Origin: Shewanella abyssi
GTDB taxonomy: Bacteria > Pseudomonadota > Gammaproteobacteria > Enterobacterales > Shewanellaceae
DNA length: 64,000 bases
Direction: 5' to 3'
Assembly: GCF_023284025.1 (NCBI RefSeq)
Contig: NZ_JAKIKR010000018.1
Span: 22,766-86,765, forward strand
Below the pieces are notes generated by a model that searched no databases, had not been told where the DNA came from, and saw only the letters and a program-made list of their open reading frames with translations. The position numbers and the translations under genes were made by a program. This document shows positions 19,149-27,750 of the stretch, piece after piece (the first letter of the stretch is position 1; every line of letters begins with the position of its first letter).

Positions 19149-19444
19149 TCAGTGCAGATGCGGTTGAGGCCGTCGGAAACAGGACGTTTTTGTTGAGCCC
19201 ACAAGGCCAATTCAGTTCCATACAGAATTTGGCATTCCCTCCGATCATGGAGGTCAGACGTGCTTGCGGCGAGTCACGGCAGTGTCTGCACATAAGGTCG
19301 TTCATTCACATCTGACCCATAGGGATATGGGAAATGTCGTTATGATGTCGGGAACATCATCGACCATGTGATCACGACATTCGGACTTCCTGTCCAGCAC
19401 CTGCCGTAGGCAATTGGAACCACTTTAGTCTGAAGTTCACTGAT
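19149..19444 (+). repeat. Repeat family A, long copy (A2)
   Basis: It begins TCAGTGCAGATGCGG and shares 161 bp (19284-19444) with A1 (16982-17142), with three differences by eye. The variable hairpin at 19174-19192 is CGGAAAC-aggac-GTTTTTG with two G-U pairs. An open frame across this copy (19100-19315) is only the repeat. The rest of 19017-19730 holds no gene apart from the GTTAGCA motif noted separately. Confidence 0.85.
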
Positions 19445-19705
19445 ATAGATGAAGAGCTTAAAAAATAAGCGTGCCCATTCCTCGATTTGCTATTGAGTAC
19501 AAATAAAAAACAGAGTAAATTCAAATGTCTAAAAAGTGTACTTGCACGGTTTGCAGGATATATGAGGCAAGTTAATCCCCCATTCTCGTTTATCCAGCAG
19601 GTATATTTTTGGGGAATAGTTAAAAGCGTTTATAAATTAATTGTTTATTGATACGCGTGCTGACAGATCTAACCTGATAAACGTATAACGCGCAAATACT
19701 AAGAC

Positions 19706-19712
19706 GTTAGCA
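19706..19712 (+). other. GTTAGCA motif resembling an attC 3' core
   Basis: TATAACGCGC, then 15 bases on ACGTTAGCA, lies 18 bases before the ATG of the DUF2199 gene. The same GTTAGCA stands 29 bases before the DUF2971 gene start at 41478. This is like the end of a cassette recombination site, but too little of the site remains to be sure. Confidence 0.3.
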
Positions 19713-19730
19713 GTAATTTAGAGATCATAT

Positions 19731-20237
19731 ATGGCAGGAATATTTAGTTTCAAATGCTCTTCATGCGATAAAATCCATGAAGGCTCACCGAGTTTTGGCT
19801 TTAACGCTCCAGATCCCTACTTGGAGCAGAGTGAAGATGTAAAAGAGCAGGGAAAACTTACTAAGGATCTTTGTTTTTATACTGACGAAGATGGCACGCA
19901 CTATTTTGTGCGAGCTGTAATGGAAATTTCTATAGATGGTGTAAGTGAACCATTTACTTGGGGCGTATGGAGTTCGCTGAGTAAATCTAGTTATGACCGA
20001 TACGTTGAAACATATGATAACCCTGATTTAAAAGATTGCTTTTTCGGGTGTTTTTCTAATTATTTACCGTATTATGAAAGTACGTATGCACTAAAGTTGG
20101 AAGTTCAACCTCAGGAAAATAATCAAAGGCCCCTGCTGGTTCCACATGAATCTGAGCATCAGCTAGTTATTGATTTTGAAAATGGTATTAGTATTTCAAG
20201 AGCGCAAGAGATTGCAGAAAAGTGCATGCATAGCTAA
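19731..20237 (+). CDS. DUF2199 domain protein
   Basis: The 168-residue protein opens FKCSSCDKIHEGSPSFGF, has a DLCFY and HYFVRAVMEISI centre, then FTWGVWSSLSKSSYDRY and LPYYESTYALKLEVQPQ, and ends with a RPLLVPHESEHQLVIDFENGIS segment. This order matches DUF2199, whose function is unknown. The N-terminal CxxC could bind zinc. The start has only a poor ribosome site. It stands alone in AT-rich DNA, like a gene cassette. Confidence 0.8.
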   Translation: MAGIFSFKCSSCDKIHEGSPSFGFNAPDPYLEQSEDVKEQGKLTKDLCFYTDEDGTHYFVRAVMEISIDGVSEPFTWGVWSSLSKSSYDRYVETYDNPDLKDCFFGCFSNYLPYYESTYALKLEVQPQENNQRPLLVPHESEHQLVIDFENGISISRAQEIAEKCMHS

Positions 20238-20405
20238 CCAACGCTTGCAGTCTGACGCCAAAACTTCCGCGTTTTGTGTTACTCGCTGCGCTCAGATTTA
20301 TGATGGGTGGCATTGATTAATAATGGCTGGCTATTACTGATATTTTTCAAGACTATCAATGCAAGAGATAAAGTCAGTTGCATTTAACTAAAACATGGAA
20401 CGCAA

Positions 20406-20714
20406 ATGCTTAAGAAATTATTATTCTCTTTTATAACCGTATTATCTATTTCAGGGTGTGCTACTAAAACTATCGGCCCGACACCTGCAGGTGAAAATAC
20501 TTTTGTAATTTCAAGACAAGAAGGTGCTTTCCCATCTGGTGATGAACCGTTACTCGCAGAAGCTTTAGGTGAAGCAAATCGCTTTTGTGGTAGTTTATCT
20601 AAAGCGTTCAAACTCATTAATACTCACGAAAACTCTGGGCCTTATATTTTAGGTAACTATCCTAAGGCCACAGTCACTTTTGAGTGCATTAATAAAACTA
20701 AAGGTAAGGTGTAA
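20406..20714 (+). CDS. Small lipoprotein, unknown
   Basis: A 102-residue protein with a lipoprotein signal: MLKKLLFSFITVLSISGC, with lipobox SISG^C at Cys18, so it is anchored in a membrane. The mature part has two Cys (NRFCGS, TFECIN) and a short GEANRFC helix seen in small envelope lipoproteins. Function unknown. It is followed by a palindrome-rich stretch (20715-20830) with the GGTTTCNCTTCGCTTCACATTTTA text common in integron attC sites. Confidence 0.65.
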   Translation: MLKKLLFSFITVLSISGCATKTIGPTPAGENTFVISRQEGAFPSGDEPLLAEALGEANRFCGSLSKAFKLINTHENSGPYILGNYPKATVTFECINKTKGKV

Positions 20715-20919
20715 CCGGCTTAAAGCAAGAATTAAAAGCGGGACTGTTAACAGTTTACTTGGTTTCACTTCGCTTCACATTTTAGCGAATCATTACTTAA
20801 CCTGTTATTTGGGTGTTATTGATTAGCAATATCTGGCTGGGATATAGAAGTTTAGTGTCTAGCGTATCAAGGCTTTGGAAAGAGCCAATAGCGATTAAAG
20901 CTTTATGCCTTCAGTACGA

Positions 20920-21912
20920 CTAACGGGTCATCTTCTTCACAAATACCACCACGAATAGTGCAATGGTGAAGCTGCCGGTGAAGGCTTCGAAAGCGGCGAT
21001 GGCGCGGGAAATTCCTATTGGGGTGAAGTCGCCATAACCGAGGGTGGTAAAGGTCACTACCGAGTAATAAATACAGTTGAGAAAAGTCATTAAGTTACTC
21101 GTAAAGCTATTGTTTAAATTAAACTGATGTATCTCTCCGTCGAAGTTCAATCCAGTGAAAAAATACAGAATAGCGCTAAATAGGATCAATACCAGCGAAA
21201 ACCCAATGACCCTTAAAGGCGCTTCGCCATAGCCGCAAAATAGGTCAATGCTTTTAGATAAAAACCTTTTGAAACAACGTTTAGGCATTTGCTGGCGACG
21301 CATGGTGAGCTCTTTTCGAATGTAATCACCAGACATGGCAAATAAGCCCTCATGCTCTGCAGCTTTACGCAGATCACGATAGATCTCCTCAGCTTGTTCA
21401 AAGTAGTCCATAGCTTTTTCTTTGTTGCCATTTTTTTCGGCCATTTTAGCCAGCTTCTCTTGGCGTAATACCTTGCCTGCTCGCATATTCTCTATCTTAG
21501 CCCCCCCCCATTTTATGCCGAGCAAGTTACAGCCACTAAGGTTAGCGCAATGCAGATTGGCTTCACGTAAGTCGGCTTTCATTAAGCTAGCATTGCAGAA
21601 GTTGATGTTGAACAGATGGCCGCCGCTTAAATCGGCGCGATACAGCTCGGCGTTGCTAAAGTCATAGCCGACTTTTTGATGGTGACGAACCAAGTCGATT
21701 CCGGCGAGTTTTGCATGGTTGAGGCTAATGCCTCTCAATTGGCCACCGCCCCTAGCGTACGCTTCAAGTTGCTGAATATCTTCCGCTCTATCTTTAATAA
21801 ACTTAGGATCATGCCAGTAGCATAGGCCAGAGTCGCCTGCAGCCTCGTGGCAAGTGTGGGCATTGTCTTCATGATAGCGACATGTCTGCGCTTGGTCGTG
21901 TGAGGGCTGCAT
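20920..21912 (-). CDS. Pentapeptide-repeat potassium channel
   Basis: The 330-residue protein joins three parts. Residues 1-60 are Cys/His-rich (CRYHEDNAHTCHEAAGDSGLCYWHD) and may bind metal. About 60-140 is a run of A(D/N)LxX pentapeptides (AELYRADLSG, ASLMKADLREANLHCANLSG). A helical linker follows, then two transmembrane helices (about 228-250 and 290-325) around a pore loop with selectivity filter TLGYGD (near 290), as in two-helix K+ channels. The sensing input is unknown. Monocistronic, convergent with the lipoprotein gene. Confidence 0.88.
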   Translation of the reverse strand: MQPSHDQAQTCRYHEDNAHTCHEAAGDSGLCYWHDPKFIKDRAEDIQQLEAYARGGGQLRGISLNHAKLAGIDLVRHHQKVGYDFSNAELYRADLSGGHLFNINFCNASLMKADLREANLHCANLSGCNLLGIKWGGAKIENMRAGKVLRQEKLAKMAEKNGNKEKAMDYFEQAEEIYRDLRKAAEHEGLFAMSGDYIRKELTMRRQQMPKRCFKRFLSKSIDLFCGYGEAPLRVIGFSLVLILFSAILYFFTGLNFDGEIHQFNLNNSFTSNLMTFLNCIYYSVVTFTTLGYGDFTPIGISRAIAAFEAFTGSFTIALFVVVFVKKMTR

Positions 21913-22270
21913 TACTTGATTAACACCTCAGTGCTGAATAATCTTTTTAGTATAGTAATGGCATTGTCAGTTTGCAGATTTTGAGTGGGTGTGGTTGTCC
22001 GAATTCAAATAGATTTTCAGTGGTCGATGGGCCAAAAGTAAATGACACTGCAGTCGATGGGATGGGTTAAGGCTAAACAAAAGTGACTTTTTAACGCTTA
22101 AGCTAATATTGTTGAGCAAAATTGCTGTTTTGATCGGTTTTGCAGCTAGGCTTCAATCCATGCATGGGTTAAAATAGCGGGTTATCGAATTGAATATGTT
22201 TAAGACAATGGCGCAGGTGTTTATCTGCGGCTTGCTAGCGTCAATAAACCCATTAAAAGTTGATTAAATC
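21913..22270. other. Intergenic region upstream of prfB
   Basis: This 358 bp region between the divergent channel gene and prfB should hold both promoters. In many gammaproteobacteria recJ precedes prfB; it does not here. I see no clear -35/-10 pair or structured leader. Confidence 0.35.
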
Positions 22271-23369
22271 ATGTTTGAAGTAAATCCAGTTAAGTTCAAA
22301 ATCAAGGAGCTCGCTGACCGTACCGACCTTCTTCGGGGGTATCTTTGACTACGATGCCAAGAGTGAGCGTCTAGAAGAAGTTAGCCGAGAGCTTGAGAGT
22401 GCAGAAGTTTGGAACAATCCAGAAAATGCCCAAGCGCTAGGTAAAGAGCGTGCGGGGCTTGAAGTAATCGTCAAAACTATCGACGATATGGATAGCGGTC
22501 TTGAAGATATTCAAGGATTAGTTGAGCTTGCCATTGAAGAGGATGACGAAGAAACCTTCAATGATGCCAGTACTGAATTAGATGATCTTGAGAAACGGTT
22601 AGCGGAACTCGAATTCCGCCGCATGTTCTCTGGGCCACATGATATAGCAAACAGTTACTTAGATATTCAGTCAGGTTCTGGCGGAACCGAAGCGCAGGAT
22701 TGGGCCAATATGGTGCTGCGTATGTTCTTGCGTTGGGGCGATGCTCACGACTATAAACCTGAACTGATTGAAGTGACCGATGGTGATGTGGCCGGTATTA
22801 AAGGCGCCACCATTAAGTTTACCGGTGAGTATGCCTTTGGCTCGTTACGTACCGAGACTGGCGTACACCGCTTAGTGCGTAAGTCACCTTTTGATTCATC
22901 GGGTAAGCGTCACACCTCTTTCTGTTCGGTATTTGTCTACCCAGAGCTTGATGATTCGATTGAGATTGATATTAATCCATCGGATCTCAGAATTGATACC
23001 TACCGCGCTTCGGGTGCGGGTGGTCAGCACGTGAATAAGACCGAATCTGCGATTCGTATCACTCATGTGCCAACCAACACTGTGGTGCAGTGCCAGAATG
23101 ATCGTTCGCAGCATAAGAACCGTGACGCTGCGATGAAACAGTTAAAAGCGAAATTGTATGAGCTAGAAATGCTTAAACAAAACGCTGATAAGCAAGCCGC
23201 CGAAGATGCCAAATCAGATATTGGTTGGGGCAGCCAGATCCGTTCATACGTGCTCGATGATTCGCGTATTAAAGATCTGCGTACCGGGGTTGAAAACCGA
23301 AATACCCAGAGCGTTTTAGATGGCGATCTGGACAAGTTTATAGAAGCTAGCCTTAAATCTGGCCTTTAA
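22271..23369 (+). CDS. prfB: Peptide chain release factor 2 with programmed +1 frameshift
   Basis: RF2 recognises UGA and UAA in the ribosome. Reading starts at ATG 22271, and codon 26 is an in-frame TGA (22346-22348). It sits in the classic slip site CTT-TGA-C, preceded by the GGGGGT anti-SD-like block at 22335-22340. A +1 shift continues at GAC 22347 and gives 365 residues, the length of E. coli RF2. The SPF stop-recognition tripeptide (RKSPFDS) and catalytic GGQ ([11 protein letters not shown]) are intact. The frameshift is the known autoregulation by RF2 level. lysS follows 12 bp later. Confidence 0.97.
22335..22349 (+). promoter_or_regulatory. RF2 programmed frameshift site
   Basis: GGGGGTATCTTTGAC combines an internal Shine-Dalgarno-like G run, a slippery CTT and the in-frame TGA followed by C, a weak termination context. 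When RF2 is scarce the ribosome slips by one base and makes RF2. Confidence 0.95.
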
Positions 23370-23381
23370 CGAGAGAAGAAG

Positions 23382-24884
23382 ATGACTGAACAAACCCAAG
23401 ATGAGAACAAGTTAATTGCAGAACGCCGTGCCAAGTTAGATCACATTCGCGCCAACTGCCCTGCAAACGGTCACCCGAACAACTTCGATCGAAAACACAA
23501 GGCTGCCGATATTCAAACGGAATATGGTCACTTCACTAAAGAAGAGCTCGAAGGCATGGATATCCAGCGTTCAATTGCTGGCCGTGTCATGGCTAAGCGT
23601 GGCCCATTCTTGGTGATCCAAGATGTGTCTGGCCGCATCCAAGCCTATGCCGGCAAAGATGTTCAAAAAGATCTTAAAGCGACTTTCCACGGTCTAGACA
23701 TCGGTGACATCATAGGTGTCACCGGTAAGCTACACCTTTCTGGTAAAGGCGATCTTTACGTGAACATGGAACAGTACCAGTTGCTGACTAAGGCACTGCG
23801 TCCACTGCCTGAGAAGTTCCACGGACTATCAGATCAAGAAACACGTTACCGCCAACGCTACGTAGACTTAATCGTTAACGAAGAGTCGCGCAATGCCTTC
23901 ATTATGCGCTCTAAAGTGGTTTCTTCTATCCGTAACTTCATGATTAAAAAAGAGTTCATGGAAGTAGAAACACCAATGATGCACAGCATTCCTGGTGGCG
24001 CTACAGCACGCCCATTTGAGACTCACCATAATGCACTCGATATGGCGATGTATCTACGTGTCGCACCTGAGCTATACCTTAAGCGTTTAGTGGTAGGTGG
24101 TTTTGAGCGCGTATTCGAAGTTAACCGTAACTTCCGTAACGAAGGTTTGTCTCCTCGTCATAACCCAGAATTCACCATGATGGAATTCTATATGGCGTAC
24201 GCAGATTTCAACGATCTGATGGATCTTACTGAAGAGATGCTAAGTTCAATCGCAACTGAACTTTGTGGTTCAACGCAGCTTCCATATGGTGAGCATACTG
24301 TTGATTTCGGTGGCCCATATGCTCGTTTAAGCATGTTGGATGCTATCAAGAAGTACAACCCAGACAACGAAACGATCCAGTCTATGACTTACGAAGAAGT
24401 TAAAGACCTTGAGTTTATGCGTAACTTGGCGAAGAGCCTAGGCATGACAATCGAGAAGTTCTGGACTTGTGGTCAACTACTTGAAGAGATCTTTGGTGAA
24501 ACGGCAGAAACTCAGTTGATGCAACCGACGTTCATTACTGGTTACCCAGCTGACATTTCACCACTTGCACGTCGTAACGATGACAACCATTTCATCACCG
24601 ACCGTTTTGAGTTCTTTATCGGTGGCCGTGAAGTGGCTAACGGTTTCTCTGAGCTTAACGATGCAGAAGATCAAGACAAGCGCTTTAAAGCGCAAGTTGA
24701 TGCTAAAGACGCCGGTGATGATGAAGCGATGTTCTACGACGCTGATTATATTCGCGCACTAGAGCACGGCCTACCGCCAACAGCGGGTCAAGGTATCGGT
24801 ATCGACCGTTTGGTCATGCTATTTACCAACACGCACACGATTCGTGACGTGATCTTATTCCCAGCGATGCGCCCTGAAAGTTAA
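23382..24884 (+). CDS. lysS: Lysyl-tRNA synthetase, class II
   Basis: The 500-residue enzyme charges tRNA-Lys. The N-terminal OB-fold (about 60-150) contains [10 protein letters not shown] and [14 protein letters not shown]. Class II motif 2 reads [20 protein letters not shown] near 260, and motif 3 is [10 protein letters not shown] near 478. Length fits E. coli LysS (505). AGAAGAAG lies ahead of the ATG, and the 12 bp gap after prfB matches the conserved prfB-lysS operon. A terminator follows at 24945. Confidence 0.97.
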   Translation: MTEQTQDENKLIAERRAKLDHIRANCPANGHPNNFDRKHKAADIQTEYGHFTKEELEGMDIQRSIAGRVMAKRGPFLVIQDVSGRIQAYAGKDVQKDLKATFHGLDIGDIIGVTGKLHLSGKGDLYVNMEQYQLLTKALRPLPEKFHGLSDQETRYRQRYVDLIVNEESRNAFIMRSKVVSSIRNFMIKKEFMEVETPMMHSIPGGATARPFETHHNALDMAMYLRVAPELYLKRLVVGGFERVFEVNRNFRNEGLSPRHNPEFTMMEFYMAYADFNDLMDLTEEMLSSIATELCGSTQLPYGEHTVDFGGPYARLSMLDAIKKYNPDNETIQSMTYEEVKDLEFMRNLAKSLGMTIEKFWTCGQLLEEIFGETAETQLMQPTFITGYPADISPLARRNDDNHFITDRFEFFIGGREVANGFSELNDAEDQDKRFKAQVDAKDAGDDEAMFYDADYIRALEHGLPPTAGQGIGIDRLVMLFTNTHTIRDVILFPAMRPES

Positions 24885-24944
24885 TCGTTAAGTAACAGGG
24901 TGAGTCGCTAAGCCATTTGCTAAGTGAGTCAGCCGAGATTAGAA

Positions 24945-24977
24945 AGCAGTTAAGCGTCAGCTTAGCTGCTTTTTTTA
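24945..24977 (+). terminator. Terminator after lysS
   Basis: AGCAGTTAAGC pairs with GCTTAGCTGCT (one G-U) around GTCA and is followed by seven T. It closes the prfB-lysS operon. Confidence 0.88.
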
Positions 24978-25236
24978 TGGCTGTTTTATTCATTTTCATT
25001 TGATGATGACTTGACCGATGAAATATCGTCTCTAGCTAGAAAGGCTGCATTACCTCCCAGAAAGTAAGCCTAAAAGGGCATTGTGACGGACAAAATATGG
25101 CTGGCTATTTCCACTGGGTTCAACATTTCAGTCAACAAATATTTGCTCATTATTAGGGCGCGATGTTTCAGTGTTTCCTACAATGAGTAGTTAGCTTCTA
25201 TAGTGAATTATTACCCATTGATTTAGGAGAAAAGCA

Positions 25237-25596
25237 ATGAACTTAGCTGACATAGTACAACGTGGTTGGGACGCTGTTGGGAATGGAAATTTCGATCTGT
25301 TAGTTGCTGATTACGTAGATGAAATGACGTTTATCATGCCGGGTCAAACTGATATTTTGAGTGGTAGACAGCAGTTTCGAACTGCATTAGAGGGTCTTGC
25401 AGGGATCCTTCCGCCAGGTTTTGAAATCACAGCGCTGCGACAGATTGAAGGGGAAGCTGAGGTTGTCTCGATCGTCGAGTGGAAATCCGATAAGATCACT
25501 GCCTCGCAATTGTCAGTCCTGTTTAGATTTGAAGACAACAAAATTTATGAGGAGCGTTGGTTCGTAGATACTGAGCAATGGAAAAGTGCTTTTTAA
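25237..25596 (+). CDS. SnoaL/NTF2-like small protein
   Basis: The 119-residue protein has the helix-helix-sheet order of the NTF2-like fold: VQRGWDAVGNGNFDLLVADYVDEMTFIMPG, a middle GRQQFRTALEGLAGILPPGFEI, and strands VVSIVEWKS, LSVLFRFEDNKIYEERWFVD. It resembles SnoaL-like proteins (ketosteroid-isomerase type), many of unknown substrate. An AGGAG ribosome site precedes the ATG. Monocistronic and cytosolic. Confidence 0.85.
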   Translation: MNLADIVQRGWDAVGNGNFDLLVADYVDEMTFIMPGQTDILSGRQQFRTALEGLAGILPPGFEITALRQIEGEAEVVSIVEWKSDKITASQLSVLFRFEDNKIYEERWFVDTEQWKSAF

Positions 25597-25990
25597 CTCA
25601 ACAGAGTTCCTCTATGGGTTAATGTTGCTCTAAGTTGCTGTTAATTAGTTACTTGCTACCAGCTCTGCAGCTTGGCTAAAGTGATCTTATCTGACTGCTG
25701 TGTTTACAGCTCTTTTGGCACCGTTAAGTGTCCACCCATTCAAGAAAGTGGCCGCTGTTGTAACTAATGAATCCAGCACTTCGGGCATGACTTGAGTCTA
25801 TTGTCGACAGTAAACCGACTAAAGAGCAACCATCATGATCTCTTGGTAAAACCATACACAGTATAAATTAGCCATTTAGGTTATTGTTTTGCCTAGATGT
25901 TGTCGTTTATTCTGATTCGGTAGCGCGTCAATCGACGCGAATAAATTGACTAGACTAGATGTTTGCGGTTGGTCTTAATTAAGGATGATT
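25597..25990. other. Gene-free region with promoter for the small Cys-rich peptide
   Basis: I found no coding frame, repeat or strong hairpin in these 394 bp apart from an AAGGATG ribosome site at its end. The promoter of the next small gene must be here, but no consensus box stands out. Confidence 0.35.
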
Positions 25991-26158
25991 ATGAAAGCTA
26001 AAATACTAGCACTACTGACAACACTATCTCTAGGTGTAGGACTTGTTGCAGCGGTAAATGCCAATCCTATGCAAGATGAGCAGCGCTACTGCGCCGCCAA
26101 TCCAGTTGATTGCTATTGCGAGTACCGCGGTGGTGCTAAGGTGTGCTTTATTAAATAA
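25991..26158 (+). CDS. Small secreted Cys-rich peptide, 55 residues
   Basis: ATG at 25991, TAA at 26156-26158. The product starts with a signal peptide (MKAKILALLTTLSLGVGLVA, cleavage near VNA^NP) and leaves a mature part of about 30 residues with four Cys (C34, C41, C43, C52) in RYCAANP and CYCEYRGG. Two disulfides seem likely. AAGGA lies 5 bases upstream and a strong terminator follows 23 bp after the stop, so this is a complete small transcription unit. Family not recognised. Confidence 0.75.
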   Translation: MKAKILALLTTLSLGVGLVAAVNANPMQDEQRYCAANPVDCYCEYRGGAKVCFIK

Positions 26159-26181
26159 TTTGACGGGTTATTTAAATATGA

Positions 26182-26205
26182 AAACCAGCCGCAAGGCTGG
26201 TTTTT
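26182..26205 (+). terminator. Terminator after the small Cys-rich peptide gene
   Basis: AAACCAGCC pairs with GGCTGGTTT around GCAA, a tetraloop-type hairpin ending in five T. Confidence 0.9.
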
Positions 26206-26373
26206 ATGTTTAGGTCTTGGTTATACCAAATGTACTGTGGGATATAATCGAGCGAAGCCTGATCGGTTAGCGGTAACTTGATTGCTTCTCTTGCAGCGCT
26301 GCGAATTTGAGTGCCATCATGTAAGGTCTATTTTTGCACGCTTTTGTTGGTATACGCAGCAGATAACACTGGG

Positions 26374-27477
26374 CTATTTTCCTGTATAACGAATGCGATA
26401 AATGGCATTGGCTGCATCATCTGATACCAGTAAAGAACCGTCATTAAGAGTCAGCACTGCTGCCGGACGACCCCAACTTTTCTCCCCTTGTAACCAACCC
26501 GATGCAAAGACCTCTGAACTGACAACATTGTTGCCATCGAGTTTGACGCTAACCACTCGATAGCCGACTTTGTTGCTGCGGTTCCAAGAGCCATGTTCAG
26601 CGATAAAGATATTATTCTGGTAGCGTTTGGGAAATTGTTGTCCTTGATAGAACTCCATCCCGAGCGCGGCGACATGAGCGCCTAAATTAAGCGCGGCTGG
26701 TCGGTTTTTAATACTATCGGCTTTGTGGCCAAACTCAGGATCGACAATGTCGGCATTATGAATATAGGGGAAACCAAAATGCTGCCCAGCTGTTGATAGG
26801 TGATTAAGCTCATCATCAGGCAAGTCATCGCCCATCATGTCACGGCCATTATCGGTAAACCATAAATCGCCAGTCACTGGATGAAAATCAAAACCGACAC
26901 TGTTACGTACGCCAGTGGCAACTGTGGTGGCTTGCTTAGTGTCTATATTGAGTTTAATGATGCTAGCAAATGGCGCTTTACTCTCACAAACATTACAAGG
27001 GGCGCCTACTGGAATATAGAGCAAGCCATCTGGACCAAAGCGAATAAACTTCCAACCATGGTGTGATTTGTTAGGTAGCTTGTCGTAAACCAGTTCAGGT
27101 TCAGGAATTGTGGGTAGCGCAGCTTCAATATCAGGGTAGCGCCAAATTTTATCGACCTCAGCCACATACAAATCACCTCGATGAAAGGCGATGCCTGATG
27201 GCAAGAAGAGGTCACTGGCGATCTCAATAATAGCATCGGCTTGGTAGTCATTATTACTATCAATGACAGCATGTACTTTCCCGGCCTTACGGCTGCCGAC
27301 AAACAGTGTGCCTTTGTCGCCTAACGCCATCTGCCTAGCGTTGTCGACATTCTCTGCATAAATGGAGATTTCAAAGCCTTCGGGAAGTGCAATGTTGTCG
27401 ATGGGTAGGGCTGCATATGCCATTGAAGGCAACAATAAACTGATTGAAATTGTGCCTATTTTTAGCACTAGTGTCAT
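26374..27477 (-). CDS. Periplasmic sorbosone/glucose dehydrogenase-like beta-propeller
   Basis: The 367-residue protein has a signal peptide (MTLVLKIGTISISLLLPSMAYA^AL). It then follows the PQQ-type sugar dehydrogenase pattern: LPEGFEISIYAENVDNARQMALG, SGIAFHRGDLYVAEVDKIWRY, HHGWKFIRFGPDGLLYIPVGAPCNVC, GVRNSVGFDFHPVTGDLWFTDNGRD, and FIAEHGSWNRSNKVGYRVV. The quinone-site His (SHHGWK) and Arg/Asp residues (RNSVGF, TDNGRD) are visible. Probably oxidises a sugar or similar alcohol in the periplasm; substrate and cofactor unproven. Monocistronic. Confidence 0.88.
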   Translation of the reverse strand: MTLVLKIGTISISLLLPSMAYAALPIDNIALPEGFEISIYAENVDNARQMALGDKGTLFVGSRKAGKVHAVIDSNNDYQADAIIEIASDLFLPSGIAFHRGDLYVAEVDKIWRYPDIEAALPTIPEPELVYDKLPNKSHHGWKFIRFGPDGLLYIPVGAPCNVCESKAPFASIIKLNIDTKQATTVATGVRNSVGFDFHPVTGDLWFTDNGRDMMGDDLPDDELNHLSTAGQHFGFPYIHNADIVDPEFGHKADSIKNRPAALNLGAHVAALGMEFYQGQQFPKRYQNNIFIAEHGSWNRSNKVGYRVVSVKLDGNNVVSSEVFASGWLQGEKSWGRPAAVLTLNDGSLLVSDDAANAIYRIRYTGK

Positions 27478-27750
27478 CCTTGTTGTTTGCTTAACCTATA
27501 GTAAGGCTAAGTTGCAGGCGATGGAAAGCATGTTCGTCACTTTTAGAACAAATTATCAGCAGCTTGACGGTAGTAAGATGCTGTCGAGTATTGGGCGTTA
27601 TAAACGCCTTAGGGCTAAAAACCAGTTTAAGGTTAAATAAATATTTTTTTGACTGTAAATATTTGCCCTTACAGGATATTGTGGCAAGTTATAGGTTAGT
27701 GACTTTTTGTAGTCAGGTAGTTCGTTCGCATTAATTGGATGGAGTGTTGA

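Noticed and set aside
19100..19315. Open frame of 71 codons
   Set aside because: It lies inside repeat A2, shows no ribosome site or protein-like pattern.
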